A stretch of 64,000 nucleotides of DNA from Leptospira kobayashii (GTDB lineage Bacteria; Spirochaetota; Leptospiria; Leptospirales; Leptospiraceae): positions 2,446,001-2,510,000 of the forward strand of contig NZ_AP025028.1 of the NCBI RefSeq assembly GCF_003114835.2, written 5' to 3'. The notes under the pieces were generated by a model that ran no database searches, was not told where the DNA came from, and worked only from the letters and a program-made list of their open reading frames with translations. Positions 31,085-41,089 of the stretch are shown in pieces. Position 1 is the first letter of the stretch, and each line of letters starts with the position of its first letter. The position numbers and the translations under genes were made by a program.

Positions 31085-32095
31085 ATGAAAAAGATTTCGA
31101 TTCTTCTACTTTTAGCATCTTCGCTTTCATTTGTTTATTCGCAAACAGCAAGAAGGGAACTCAGTATCCTAATTGATGCTCCGAACGACGCAAATTTCGA
31201 ATTGGAACTCTGGAAAGAAAATCCCGGAGACGGCGATGCTATCACCAAATCCGTTCCGGAAGTAATTCTATTCACCGGTAACAAAATCAAAGTCAATCCG
31301 AAAGACGAATTCGTTTTCTTTCGGGTGAGACGAATCGGAAATTTCGGAGCCAAAGGATTTTGGACCCAAGTGTATTCTGCGGATGTTGATCCAGGCTCCC
31401 CTCTTTCCGTACCCAATGAATTCAAACAAGCTCCCAAAGTATTTGCAAAGGTAGAAGAACCGGTGGTAGAACGACCGAGCGATACAGGTAGTTTTGTAGC
31501 CGTTCCCGACAAAGGAAACGTAACCCTTTATCTTACTCGCGAAAAATTAAACATCACGACTGCCGACTCGATGGCAGGAACTCTTGTAACACATTACAAG
31601 ATCAATGATAGTATTTGGCAGACTCTGCCCGCTGGCGAGTTCCTCAGTTTTTCAGACGAAGGTGATTACAATCTGCAATACTACTCAGTGGATCGGGTAG
31701 GAAACAAGGAAGAAACCCGTTCCGTTCATTTTATCAAGGACACATTGGCGCCTAAGACTGATTTGGTGTGGCTGGATGAAAAACAAACGAACGGACAATC
31801 ATCGGGTTATTATTCCCCCGAAACCAAGCTCAGTTTGAATTCCATTGATTTGGGAAGTGGTATCAGGGAAAGTTTTTATGCAGTTCAGTGTGCAAATTCC
31901 GGATCCGCCTCTTTCCAAAAGTATACTTCTCCTATATCGTTGAAAGACAGTTTCTCCGAATGCAAAAACCAATATCGTTTGCTTGTATATTCGGTGGATA
32001 AAGTAGGAAATAAAGAAGCAACACAAGTATTTGAAATCAACTACAGTTCTCTGGCAGTAGCGACTGTTCCGGAAGAGAAAAAGAACCAACCTTAA
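31085..32095 (+). CDS. Exported protein with OmpL47-like Ig repeats
   Basis: A 336-residue protein with a signal peptide ending FVYSQ. The C-terminal two thirds hold two Ig-like units of the OmpL47 type: THYKINDSIWQTL with DEGDYNLQYYSVDRVGNKE, and YAVQCANSGSASFQKY with YRLLVYSVDKVGNKE. In Leptospira such units occur in surface proteins that bind host or matrix molecules, but they are also common in saprophytes. It is co-transcribed with the LysM/FecR gene, and both may form one envelope assembly. Confidence 0.78.
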   Translation: MKKISILLLLASSLSFVYSQTARRELSILIDAPNDANFELELWKENPGDGDAITKSVPEVILFTGNKIKVNPKDEFVFFRVRRIGNFGAKGFWTQVYSADVDPGSPLSVPNEFKQAPKVFAKVEEPVVERPSDTGSFVAVPDKGNVTLYLTREKLNITTADSMAGTLVTHYKINDSIWQTLPAGEFLSFSDEGDYNLQYYSVDRVGNKEETRSVHFIKDTLAPKTDLVWLDEKQTNGQSSGYYSPETKLSLNSIDLGSGIRESFYAVQCANSGSASFQKYTSPISLKDSFSECKNQYRLLVYSVDKVGNKEATQVFEINYSSLAVATVPEEKKNQP

Positions 32096-32114
32096 ATCTT
32101 AAATCCGAATGACC

Positions 32115-32141
32115 GGGGCTGATACAATCAGCCCTGCTTTT
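32115..32141. terminator. Bidirectional terminator between the OmpL47-like gene and map
   Basis: GGGCTGAT and ATCAGCCC (32116-32123 and 32127-32134) form a perfect 8-bp stem with a three-base loop, followed by TGCTTTT on the plus strand. It lies between two convergent stops and likely ends the plus-strand transcript and possibly map as well. Confidence 0.85.
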
Positions 32142-32142
32142 A

Positions 32143-32886
32143 CTACTTAGTTGCGATGATCGCTCCGTTTTTGGTAACAATCACAGTGTGTTCGAACTGA
32201 GTGACAAAAGATCCGTCTCTTGTCTTCAATGTCCAACCGTCATTCATTTCATATACATAATGAGCTCCCGTTGAAACAAAGGACTCAATTGCCAGTACCA
32301 AACCTTCGTTCAGCTTGAAGGTTTCTTTTTTATCTTCATAAGGCAATACTTGAGGAGGTTCGTGCAATTTACGGCCTGTTCCGTGGCCTGCCAGATTTTT
32401 TATCATCGTATAACCGTCGTTTTTTGCGGAAAGATGCATCGCCTTCCCTATATTTCGCAAATAGTTCCCTGTTTTCGCCTGGGAAATTCCTGCGAGGGTG
32501 CTGTTTTTGGCTGCCTGGCAAAGATGAACTCTTTCCTTTTGGGAAGTGCCTACCGTTATGGAAATACCGCAATCCGCATAAAAGCCGTCTAACTTTCCGG
32601 ATACGTCGATGTTTACCAGATCACCTTCTTGTAATATTTTCGTTTCGGAAGGAATTCCATGTGCCGCTTCTTCATTTACGCTAATACAAGTGAAGCCGGG
32701 GAAATTATAATCGAATTTAGGAGCAGACATTGCTCCGAATTTATGAAAATAGCCTTCAGCTACCGAATCCAATTCTTTTGTACTGATCCCAGGTCTTACC
32801 AATTGAACCAAAACATCACGAACGAGGGCCACAAATTTCCCCGCTTTTAAAATCCCTTGCAATTCTTTTTCGTTTTGAATCGACAT
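32143..32886 (-). CDS. map: Type I methionine aminopeptidase
   Basis: A 247-residue cytoplasmic metallopeptidase that removes the initiator methionine. All five metal ligands are present: Asp94, Asp105, His168, Glu201 and Glu232. His76 in EEAAHGIP is the substrate-binding histidine. There is no N-terminal zinc-finger extension, so it is the short bacterial form. The gene stands alone between a terminator and a histidine kinase gene. Confidence 0.96.
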   Translation of the reverse strand: MSIQNEKELQGILKAGKFVALVRDVLVQLVRPGISTKELDSVAEGYFHKFGAMSAPKFDYNFPGFTCISVNEEAAHGIPSETKILQEGDLVNIDVSGKLDGFYADCGISITVGTSQKERVHLCQAAKNSTLAGISQAKTGNYLRNIGKAMHLSAKNDGYTMIKNLAGHGTGRKLHEPPQVLPYEDKKETFKLNEGLVLAIESFVSTGAHYVYEMNDGWTLKTRDGSFVTQFEHTVIVTKNGAIIATK

Positions 32887-32927
32887 ATATTATTAGAATT
32901 CCAATTTGTTTTGTATAGGAAACTATT

Positions 32928-35267
32928 TTATAAATACTTTTGTAAAATTTCCTTCAAAGCTTTCGTATCAATCGGCTTCGTTAAAAAATCATTCATACCT
33001 GCGGAAAAACATCTTTCCTTTTCTTCGACGAACGCACCTGCAGTCAGTGCAATGATAGGGACCTTTGTTCCATTTGAATTTTCGAATTCTCTAATAGTCT
33101 TCGTTGCGGTAAGGCCGTCCATTACCGGCATTTGAATGTCCATAAGTATCAGATCGGGTTTTTTCAATTGGAATTGGGTAACGGCGGCTTGTCCGTCTTC
33201 CGCTTCCACTAACGAAGCATTCGGATACCATTGGCTGAGGAATTTTTTCATCAATTGCCGGTTGATCAAATTATCTTCCACAAGTAAAATATTAGGGCCT
33301 GATATATCTTTCTTTGTCGAAGTATCTTCTTCCGAAAAAACCGTAGATCTATGATTTGACTCAGCTTGATGAATGGAACTAATCGCTTTGAATAAATCGT
33401 AAGACTTTACCGGTTTAACAAGCTTTTGGTTGATTCCGTAATCTACGGAATATTTGATGATCTTCATATCCTCACATGAGCTGTGAAGAAGAATGATGGG
33501 AAGATCCGTAGGAGAAAGTTTAAGTTCTTCCCGAATCCATCTGCTTGTTTCCAATCCGTCAAGAGCCGGCATTTGATAATCCATAATGACGACATCGAAA
33601 GGATCGGAGTTCATGATTTTCTCCAATGCTTCCTTACCATTTTCCGCTTCCTCAACGATTTGGCTCGAACCGATCAGAGTTTGGGATAATATTCTACGAT
33701 TGTTGGCATTGTCATCCACGATCAAGACTCGTTTGGAATATCCAAATTCACCCAATGGTTTCTTATCATCTTTAAAAAATTCACAGACCAAATCGAAATA
33801 AAATACACTTCCTTTTCCGACTTCGGTTTCAAGTTTCAAAGATCCACCCATCATTTCCACAAGTGAGTCGGAGATAGCAAGGCCGAGACCGGTCCCGCCA
33901 AACTTGCGTGTAGTGGAGGCATCCCCTTGGGAAAATTCTTTGAACAATTTTTTTCTATCTTTTTCGCTGATTCCTATTCCGGTATCCCTTACCGAAAACA
34001 AAAATCGCCCTTTAGGAGTATCTGTTTCTTCGAATACCACTTGCAATTCGACTTCACCGGTATCGGTAAATTTGATTGCATTGCTCAAAAGATTCATAAG
34101 TATCTGTTTCAAGCGAACCGGATCGGCGATGATGAAACGAGGTAGATCTAGTTCGTAATTTAATAATAACTCCAAATTTTTCTCATCGGATTTGTATTTT
34201 AGAATATCGATGATTTGCTCCAAAAGCTCGATCAAATCCACTTCAACTTCATCGAGTTCCATTTTGCGTGCTTCGATTTTGGAAAAGTCCAGGATATCAT
34301 TGATGATCCCAAGCAAGGAATTTGCGGAAACGATTGTATTATGAACGTATTCTTTTTGCAAAGGATCAAGTTCGGTATTTGATAATAACTCGGAAAAGCC
34401 GATCACTCCGTTCAAAGGAGTTCTGATCTCATGGCTCATATTCGCAACAAACTCCGATTTGGCGTGATTTGCAGCGTCAGCCTGTTCCTTCGCAAATAAT
34501 AAAATCTGTTCGGATTGTTTTTTTTCCGTAATATCGGTTGTTACGATCACACAGGATTCATCTTCAAACGGAAGAGGCATGGCACTCACTTCCGTCCAGA
34601 TAAAAGAACCGTCTTCTTTTTCAATCCCCACTTCCATCGCGTGAATAGGCCTTTGTTCTCTCAGTGCTATTGCAGTCGGCATATCATCAGATGACAAGAG
34701 TTTGCCGTTTGATCCGTAATATTTTCTTTGTTTATATAAACCTTGTTCCAGACCTTCTTTGGTAATGCCTACTATATCGCTTAGAGTTTGGTTGAACTCG
34801 GATAAGGTACGGTTTTTATCGACGATGGAAACTCCGATAGGAAGAATATCGAAAAGTTTAACCCATTTGGTAACACTTTCCCGCAAAGCACCTTTGGTAT
34901 TTTTCTTCTCCGTAATATCTTCCAGAACCACAGCAAAATGATCCGGTTCGTGATAATAAACGGTTTCTTTGAACCAGCGATTTTTTTCCTTTACGAAATA
35001 TTCGATTTCTCTTCTGGTTCGGTGAATTGTAATATTTCCGTAAACCTGGACTCGATCAAAATCCGATTTTGGTAATAAATCGGTTATCTCGGAAGCAAAC
35101 CGATCGACAATTTTCTCGGAGAAAACACCTGTTAAATTTTCGAAAGCCGCATTAACGGCTAAGATTTGATAGTCTTTCGGTTGTTTTTCCTCATCCAAAA
35201 TCAGACGGTGGTAGGCGAATCCGTAAGGAAGGCCTTCAATCAGACTTTGGTATATATGGAAATCCAT
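32928..35267 (-). CDS. Hybrid sensor histidine kinase (PAS-PAS-HisKA-HATPase-REC-REC)
   Basis: A 779-residue hybrid kinase without membrane segments. Two PAS domains (about 10-115 and 130-250) precede a HisKA domain with the phospho-acceptor histidine near residue 277 (FVANMSHEIRTPLNGVIGF). A HATPase with VRDTGIGISEKDR and GGTGLGLAIS follows. Two receiver domains close the protein, with acceptor aspartates in IMDYQMPALDG and LMDIQMPVMDG. There is no Hpt domain, so a separate phosphotransfer protein would be needed. It should sense a cytoplasmic signal. No cognate regulator is adjacent. Confidence 0.93.
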   Translation of the reverse strand: MDFHIYQSLIEGLPYGFAYHRLILDEEKQPKDYQILAVNAAFENLTGVFSEKIVDRFASEITDLLPKSDFDRVQVYGNITIHRTRREIEYFVKEKNRWFKETVYYHEPDHFAVVLEDITEKKNTKGALRESVTKWVKLFDILPIGVSIVDKNRTLSEFNQTLSDIVGITKEGLEQGLYKQRKYYGSNGKLLSSDDMPTAIALREQRPIHAMEVGIEKEDGSFIWTEVSAMPLPFEDESCVIVTTDITEKKQSEQILLFAKEQADAANHAKSEFVANMSHEIRTPLNGVIGFSELLSNTELDPLQKEYVHNTIVSANSLLGIINDILDFSKIEARKMELDEVEVDLIELLEQIIDILKYKSDEKNLELLLNYELDLPRFIIADPVRLKQILMNLLSNAIKFTDTGEVELQVVFEETDTPKGRFLFSVRDTGIGISEKDRKKLFKEFSQGDASTTRKFGGTGLGLAISDSLVEMMGGSLKLETEVGKGSVFYFDLVCEFFKDDKKPLGEFGYSKRVLIVDDNANNRRILSQTLIGSSQIVEEAENGKEALEKIMNSDPFDVVIMDYQMPALDGLETSRWIREELKLSPTDLPIILLHSSCEDMKIIKYSVDYGINQKLVKPVKSYDLFKAISSIHQAESNHRSTVFSEEDTSTKKDISGPNILLVEDNLINRQLMKKFLSQWYPNASLVEAEDGQAAVTQFQLKKPDLILMDIQMPVMDGLTATKTIREFENSNGTKVPIIALTAGAFVEEKERCFSAGMNDFLTKPIDTKALKEILQKYL

Positions 35268-35398
35268 GATTTAAGGAAATCAGACGAAAAAAACGGGAAA
35301 AATAGAAACTTTCGTAACTGAATTTGTCCGAGTTTGATTATTTTTTTTATGTTTAATGATAGGTGAAATCCTGGCTCATTGTAGCATATCTTATCATA

Positions 35399-36337
35399 TT
35401 AAATGGCAATTCCACCCGAAAAAACCAATTCGATGAACCCAAAATTTTGGGAAGCCCGATTGGAACCTCCACTCGTAAGAATATCGGTCAAATCAATGTA
35501 CCCGGCTTTTGCACCTAACTCCAAAAAATAGGTTTTCATAAATTCATAACGTCCCGCAGTATATGCCGAAACTCCGTAACCGGAAATATGAAAATTATTA
35601 TTTTGCCCCTTTCCCATCACTCTGGCATCCGTCCGACAAACGACCATTCCGCCACCGACGGACGATACCCAGCTCAAAGCGGATTCCCCATTGGCAGCAG
35701 TCCAGAGAGGAATCAGGTATCCTGCATCCAGGAAAAGAAAATTGAGACCGTCCGTATGTTCGAATTTGAGAATGTCGGGGGTCAATGTGATCACTTCCTC
35801 CCCCCCGTGGTAACCTGCCATCTGCGCAATATGACCTGGAAATAAATACTGGAATGCAATCGACTCAATTGCGGGGTGAAGATTATTTTTTTGGATGACT
35901 AGCGGATCCACATAACCCGAGTAAGCCACCGGCTGTCCTTGCGTGACAACGTACTTCATATGATCCTGGCCGAATGCCAAAAAGAAATGGTCAGAAAAAA
36001 AATAGGAAGCTTTGAGATTGTACTGAGGAATTTCAAATTTAGTAGGATCAATGTACACTGCGGAAACCCGTTCAGGTTTGTCCTTTGCATCTACGGATTT
36101 ATAAGTATAATGATAACCCGGACCCCGAAAGTTGATATCACTTTGGGTATAGTTCGATCTGTTGTAACCCCACTGGAGTGTCCATTTCCCCTTTCGGTTT
36201 CCCACATGATAGGGTGCTGCTCCCCCCTCTTCCTCCGCCGAAACCGAGCCAAAAACAAAGAAAAAACCAATAAAAAAGACAAAAAACAGAATGGAATTAG
36301 GAGCCCAAAAAAATGAAGTTTTTCTTTCTAATGACAT
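35399..36337 (-). CDS. Predicted outer membrane beta-barrel protein
   Basis: A 312-residue exported protein with a signal peptide ending in SVSAEE and amphipathic beta strands rich in aromatic residues throughout (GKWTLQWGYNRSNYT, FLAFGQDHMKYVVTQ, FGFIELVFSGGIAI). This pattern fits a beta-barrel of about 12 strands. No family is recognised. The gene is divergent from an MFS exporter; an inverted repeat lies in the spacer. Confidence 0.65.
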   Translation of the reverse strand: MSLERKTSFFWAPNSILFFVFFIGFFFVFGSVSAEEEGGAAPYHVGNRKGKWTLQWGYNRSNYTQSDINFRGPGYHYTYKSVDAKDKPERVSAVYIDPTKFEIPQYNLKASYFFSDHFFLAFGQDHMKYVVTQGQPVAYSGYVDPLVIQKNNLHPAIESIAFQYLFPGHIAQMAGYHGGEEVITLTPDILKFEHTDGLNFLFLDAGYLIPLWTAANGESALSWVSSVGGGMVVCRTDARVMGKGQNNNFHISGYGVSAYTAGRYEFMKTYFLELGAKAGYIDLTDILTSGGSNRASQNFGFIELVFSGGIAI

Positions 36338-36378
36338 ATGAGTCGGATTTTCCTCGCTTAAAGAAATGAAAAATTACC

Positions 36379-36423
36379 CGGGGAAAGAGGAAAGATATTT
36401 ATTCTGTTCCTCAATTCCCCGGA
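36379..36423. promoter_or_regulatory. Inverted repeat in the divergent OMP/MFS spacer
   Basis: CCGGGGAAAGAGGAA (36379-36393) pairs with TTCCTCAATTCCCCGG (36408-36423) across a 14-base loop; only the central A versus AT differs. It lies 42 bases upstream of the OMP start codon and could be an operator or a hairpin in the OMP leader. Confidence 0.5.
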
Positions 36424-36598
36424 GAAAAATAGTTCGAAACCAAAAAGTTGATTTTAGGATTAAGTATAACAAAAAAAGGATAATATCCGTTAGGTTGTAT
36501 CGCAAAAACCAATGACTCAAATAAGAAAGCGGAAAATGCGGGATTGTTTGACTGGACAGAACTCCTGACGAAAAAACTAATGAAGGTAGAGACCTTTC

Positions 36599-37843
36599 AT
36601 GGCAAAATACCTCTCCAATTTTTCCATCTTTCAGTTTAGAGATTTCCGCTTTTTCATCATTTCCCGATTTTTCATGGTAATCGCCATCAACATACAAGCC
36701 ACAATCGTGGGCTGGCAGGTATACGATCTAACAGGAAGCACATTGGATCTGGGTCTCATCGGTCTTGCAGAAGCCATTCCTTCTATTATAGTGGCTTTAT
36801 ATGCAGGCCATTTAGCAGACATTAAAGAAAGAAGAAGCATTATGTTGATTTGTTTGTTCGTTTTATTCCTCTGTTCTCTTGCTTTACTTAGTTTTACGGG
36901 ACCTTTTTACTTTCTTTTGGAAAAATTCAAAGCGTATCCTATTTTTATCGTAATTTTTATTTCAGGGATTGCCAGAGGATTCATTTCACCGGCTATCTTT
37001 AGTTTTGTGACCCAAATCGTTCCCAAAGATAAATACGCACAATCCGCCGCATGGATGGGAACTTCCTTTCAGGCAGGCGCAGTTCTCGGACCGGCAGTCG
37101 GTGGCTTGCTCTACGGTTGGATCAACATTCAAGCCGCTTATATTTTGGACTGCGTTTGCATCGGACTTCCTTTTTTTATGACCATTTTCATCGCGCCGAG
37201 ACCTCTTCCTGAAAAAAAGACAAGAGAACCTTTGCTACAAAGTCTTGCCGCAGGGCTCAAATTCGTTTGGAAAAACGAAATTATGTTAGGTGCTATGGCA
37301 CTGGATATGTTTGCGGTTTTATTCGGAGGAGCGATCGCACTGCTTCCCGTATTTGCAAAAGATATTCTAAATGTGGGATCGGAAGGTTTGGGAATTTTGC
37401 GTGCGGCACCTTCCCTCGGTGCTTTCGTAATGGCATATTTTCTCACCCATAGACCTCCTCTTAAAAAATCGGGAGGACTACTTTTGGGAAGTGTTTTAGG
37501 GTTCGGAATTTGTATGTTGGTATTCGGGCTTTCCAGTTTGTTTTGGGTATCACTTATTGCATTATTTCTTTCCGGTTTTTTCGATAGTGTTTCCGTAGTT
37601 ATACGTTCCACCATTATGCAAACGATGACTCCGGAAGACATGCGGGGCAGAGTCAGCTCCATCAATAAAATCTTTATCGGAAGCTCCAATGAAATCGGTG
37701 CATTCGAATCGGGAACAACTGCCGAAGCGATGGGACCTGTCGGTTCGGTATTATTCGGAGGAATTATGACGATTTTGATCGTCATAATATCAACAAGGTT
37801 CATTCCCAAACTTCGCAAATTAGAGCTCAAAGATTGGGTCTAA
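36599..37843 (+). CDS. MFS transporter (EntS/MFS_3-like exporter)
   Basis: A 414-residue membrane protein with twelve predicted helices. The N-terminus FRDFRFFIISRFFMVIAINIQ and the motif GHLADIKERRSIM between TM2 and TM3 (DRxGRR-like), as well as DMRGRVSSINKIFIGSSNEIGAFESG in the C-half, are typical of the MFS_3 group that includes the enterobactin exporter EntS. The substrate is unknown; a siderophore or drug is possible. An AAGGTAGAG site precedes the ATG. Confidence 0.88.
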   Translation: MAKYLSNFSIFQFRDFRFFIISRFFMVIAINIQATIVGWQVYDLTGSTLDLGLIGLAEAIPSIIVALYAGHLADIKERRSIMLICLFVLFLCSLALLSFTGPFYFLLEKFKAYPIFIVIFISGIARGFISPAIFSFVTQIVPKDKYAQSAAWMGTSFQAGAVLGPAVGGLLYGWINIQAAYILDCVCIGLPFFMTIFIAPRPLPEKKTREPLLQSLAAGLKFVWKNEIMLGAMALDMFAVLFGGAIALLPVFAKDILNVGSEGLGILRAAPSLGAFVMAYFLTHRPPLKKSGGLLLGSVLGFGICMLVFGLSSLFWVSLIALFLSGFFDSVSVVIRSTIMQTMTPEDMRGRVSSINKIFIGSSNEIGAFESGTTAEAMGPVGSVLFGGIMTILIVIISTRFIPKLRKLELKDWV

Positions 37844-37889
37844 AAAGTGATGGAAAAAAATTTACAATAGAAAAAGATTAGAGATAATT

Positions 37890-38075
37890 ATGAGCAATAT
37901 TATTCACGATTCAAAACTTTCCGCAACCCATAAGGAAGAACTGGAAAAGATCATCAAAACGATGTTAACCGAAGTGAATACTAAAATTGCGCATTTGGGA
38001 ATTAATAATTTCATGCGATTGAACGACGATATTGCCAAAATCATCGTTCCTTTGCTGGAAGATAAACTGGACTGA
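37890..38075 (+). CDS. Small hypothetical protein, 61 residues
   Basis: A short helical, charged protein (KEELEKIIKTMLTEVNTKIAHLGINNFMRLNDDIAKIIVPLLEDKLD). No family, signal peptide or membrane segment is visible. It lies 46 bases after the MFS gene and converges on the HKD lipoprotein gene. It has an open frame with reasonable codon use, but only weak ribosome-site support. Confidence 0.5.
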   Translation: MSNIIHDSKLSATHKEELEKIIKTMLTEVNTKIAHLGINNFMRLNDDIAKIIVPLLEDKLD

Positions 38076-38078
38076 TCT

Positions 38079-39692
38079 TTAAAATTCCCGACATACAGAA
38101 ACACCACTCCCCTTAGATTCTATTTTTTGTTTCTGCTGAAGATATCGAATCCAGGCGGGTATCTCCGTATTTTTCCTTTTCGTGCAAATATTCAGATAAC
38201 CTAAATTCGTTTCGAGAACGATCCAATTTTCTCCGACGATCTTTGTTTTCAAACTGAGATCAAAATCATTTCCGGAAACCGGATAAAATACGGACGGTTC
38301 TTTTTTCCCGTCCCATAAGATCAATTTTCGAATTTGAATATTTTCATCCGTAGTCCATCTATATCTATCCCAAAACGTCAGAAAAGACCAACCGGAATGA
38401 GATCGTAATGGTTCATTCATCCACTGAAACCCGGGCGGCAAAGCATAATCTCTGGTCCTAAACCGGTCGGGAAAGATCTGTTTATAAAAGTCGTCTTCCG
38501 TTATGCCTAAAGAAACATTCAGAATGCTGGAGAGTCCCGAAGAATTTTTGTCAACGAAAGTGGAAGCGCCGGTTTGTTTAGTCAGAAGAAAAGAGTTCAA
38601 AAATTTGGAACCCATTCGAGTGATATGATAGTGTGTCTTTTCCTCGTCAGGATCGGGATTGTATTCGGTGGCGATGGATTTGACTCTCTCCCATTCTCCT
38701 AAAAACTCTTTGGCAATGTTTCGTGAATTGAATTCAATGAAAAACTCACGGTTATCATCTCTTGCCGATACGGTATAATTATAAGACCCGACGAGGACCT
38801 TTTCCTCATCGATAATCATTGTTTTATGATGTAATAATCCTCCCCGAAAACTTCCTTCCTTTACTTCCACATCTTCGTTTCCATCTACATAGATTTTGGA
38901 AGGGTAAGATAATAGATCTCCGAGAATTTTTCCGCCGTCATTGATCGGGAAATTATATACGGCTTCCACGAGAACTCCTCTCTTGCTTGCGGCAAATAAC
39001 GCATAACTAATCACGGGATCATAATGAGTATAAATCATATAACGGATGCTTGTTTTTGCATTTAGAATGGAATCTAAAATTTTGTCTTGGATCTGTTTTC
39101 CCGCTTCGGGAGAAAACAAAATCATTCCTTTGGAAAATAGGAAAACACCTGACAAATCGATTTCTTCCAAATGTTCTCTGAATTTAATGATCTCGGATGC
39201 GGGCAATGCCCATTCCCAATAAACATTATTGTCTCGAATCAGTCCGTGCCCGCTGAAATTTCCGGTGCCAAGAAACACTTTCTCATCATCTGCGAATAAA
39301 ATCTTAGTATGGTGGATTCCCGATCCTTTCCAGGGAGTCACATGAATCCCGAATTTTTCCGCCTCTTCGTAAGATTCGTCCTTGTCCCCCAATAAGCTGA
39401 TTTTCACTCCTCTCGATTTCGCTTTTTTCAAAGCGATCAAACTGTCCAAATCATCCAAACTATAAATAAATCCGTCGATTCTGAACTTGGCTTTATCGAT
39501 AAAACTGACAACCTTCCGCCTAACTTTAAATTTGCTATCTTCCGGAGTATCTCTTCCCGGAAAGGCAAAATAGAAAAAAGTTTCGACGGAAGAAATCCCG
39601 GTTAATAATGCGGATAGATCCGTGTCGTTTTTGGATTTCGGTTTGCAATTCACAAATAAGACAGCAATAAAAAGAATCGTTAGATTTTTCAT
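38079..39692 (-). CDS. HKD (phospholipase D/nuclease superfamily) lipoprotein
   Basis: A 537-residue predicted lipoprotein (LFVNC, Cys16) with two HKD active-site motifs: HTKILFADDEKVFLGTGNFS near residue 125-145 and HHKTMIIDEEKVLVGSYNY near 285-305. Both retain HxKxxxxD, so it should be active as a phosphodiesterase. The superfamily includes phospholipase D, cardiolipin synthase and the Nuc endonuclease; the spacing does not tell which. It is the last of three coupled genes; its ATG overlaps the barrel gene stop by one base (TGATG). It probably acts in the outer envelope. Confidence 0.88.
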   Translation of the reverse strand: MKNLTILFIAVLFVNCKPKSKNDTDLSALLTGISSVETFFYFAFPGRDTPEDSKFKVRRKVVSFIDKAKFRIDGFIYSLDDLDSLIALKKAKSRGVKISLLGDKDESYEEAEKFGIHVTPWKGSGIHHTKILFADDEKVFLGTGNFSGHGLIRDNNVYWEWALPASEIIKFREHLEEIDLSGVFLFSKGMILFSPEAGKQIQDKILDSILNAKTSIRYMIYTHYDPVISYALFAASKRGVLVEAVYNFPINDGGKILGDLLSYPSKIYVDGNEDVEVKEGSFRGGLLHHKTMIIDEEKVLVGSYNYTVSARDDNREFFIEFNSRNIAKEFLGEWERVKSIATEYNPDPDEEKTHYHITRMGSKFLNSFLLTKQTGASTFVDKNSSGLSSILNVSLGITEDDFYKQIFPDRFRTRDYALPPGFQWMNEPLRSHSGWSFLTFWDRYRWTTDENIQIRKLILWDGKKEPSVFYPVSGNDFDLSLKTKIVGENWIVLETNLGYLNICTKRKNTEIPAWIRYLQQKQKIESKGSGVSVCREF

Positions 39693-41089
39693 CAGAATTG
39701 AATTCTCCCGAACGAACTGACCATCGTGCCCTGAAGCCCCAAACTTTCACTAGACCACAGATAACTTACCAAGACCCCCAATTCCAAAACTCCTTCCAAA
39801 TGAATGCTTGTTTCCAAACCCGACTCCGCCAAAAAAAACATTTCGAAACGCTCTTTTTTAAAACTGATTTTTCCATCCGATTTTCCTTCCGCCAGATAAG
39901 GCAAAAAATAGGCCCCGATCATACGGAAGGAAAACAAATCGGTATTGTATGATAAAATCAATTCGGAATAATAAGCAGGCGTTCTTCCATTAAGCAATGT
40001 TTGGTTTCTTTCCAAGCCATTTCCCGTAACAAATCCTCCCGGATAAATCTGCAATACTTGAGAGAGAAATAGTGTTGATCCGAGATGAGTTCCCGTTCCG
40101 ATAAATCCCAAACTGTATAATTTATTTGTGTCGGAACGTCTGTCGGAATCGTTTAAAAAATGAGACCACCTTACACCGTATAGTCTATTTTTCCAACCCA
40201 CTCCGAAAGATACGGCTTCCCCCTCGACCGGAAGAGAACCCTGGTTTTGAATCGATTTTGAGTAAGTTCTGTCCGTTCCTTTCGCCCAAAGAAATTCTCC
40301 CAATAGATAAAATTCATTCCAATCGAATTTTCCTCCTATAACACCTGTAACCAGAGAATCCCCGTCTCCTCCCTTTTCTTTCACATCCGGTTCGATCTCT
40401 CTTGATTGTTTTCCCCAAGAACCTTGTTCCAAATATTGGATTCCCAAAGATAAAGAAGATTTCTTTCCATAGGTTAATCCCAAACTATGCCTTCTTCTTT
40501 GACCGGTTGCCCGCTCTTTCTTCCCGTTTGAAATGATCTCAGGAGATAAAAATTCTTTTTCAAAAAGTCTGTAACCTTGGTAGTAATCCCAAAGAAATAC
40601 CTGCGCTTTCAAATGTTCGGAAAATATTTTCTCGAAAAAAACTCCTTCCCCTCCGTCCGAATAACCTATAAAAGGTGAAGAACGAAAGGAATGTTCTTTG
40701 CGACCCACACCGATGAGAAGCCCCCATAACTTACCAGCGATATAACTGTTTTTTCCCAAATAGATTTCCGGCTGGGAAGAATTTCCTTTTGCGGCAACTA
40801 ACATATTCCAATGGACTTCCGAACGCTCTCGGGAAACGGAATATCCGAAACCTCCGAAATGGACTTGTTCGGTATTTCGATTCAAATATTGCCCGGACAA
40901 ATCATTCGATGCCGGAAAACCGTTTTGTAGAAACCAACCCGGTGGCTCGACTAGGCCGGATCTTAATCTTTCATAAAGAATCTGAACTTCCGTCGTTCTG
41001 GATCCCGCACTTACACTTAATCCTTGTTTATCGGCATATAAAAAACCAATTTGGAAAAATAAAAACGCCAAAATATATAAGAGTTTCAA
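39692..41089 (-). CDS. Predicted outer membrane barrel protein
   Basis: A 465-residue exported protein with a signal peptide (ILAFLFFQIGFLYA) and strand-rich, aromatic segments (VHFGGFGYSVSRERSEVHWNML, FYLLGEFLWAKG, ELGVLVSYLWSSE). It ends in phenylalanine, as many outer membrane barrels do. No family is recognised. It is coupled on both sides: ATGA overlap with the lamin-tail lipoprotein gene and TGATG overlap with the HKD gene. Confidence 0.65.
   Translation of the reverse strand: MKLLYILAFLFFQIGFLYADKQGLSVSAGSRTTEVQILYERLRSGLVEPPGWFLQNGFPASNDLSGQYLNRNTEQVHFGGFGYSVSRERSEVHWNMLVAAKGNSSQPEIYLGKNSYIAGKLWGLLIGVGRKEHSFRSSPFIGYSDGGEGVFFEKIFSEHLKAQVFLWDYYQGYRLFEKEFLSPEIISNGKKERATGQRRRHSLGLTYGKKSSLSLGIQYLEQGSWGKQSREIEPDVKEKGGDGDSLVTGVIGGKFDWNEFYLLGEFLWAKGTDRTYSKSIQNQGSLPVEGEAVSFGVGWKNRLYGVRWSHFLNDSDRRSDTNKLYSLGFIGTGTHLGSTLFLSQVLQIYPGGFVTGNGLERNQTLLNGRTPAYYSELILSYNTDLFSFRMIGAYFLPYLAEGKSDGKISFKKERFEMFFLAESGLETSIHLEGVLELGVLVSYLWSSESLGLQGTMVSSFGRIQF

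Noticed and set aside
37138..37830. Open frame of 230 codons antisense to the MFS exporter
   Set aside because: It is a mirror of the membrane protein's codon pattern, Pro/Ser/Asn-rich, with no supported start or domain.
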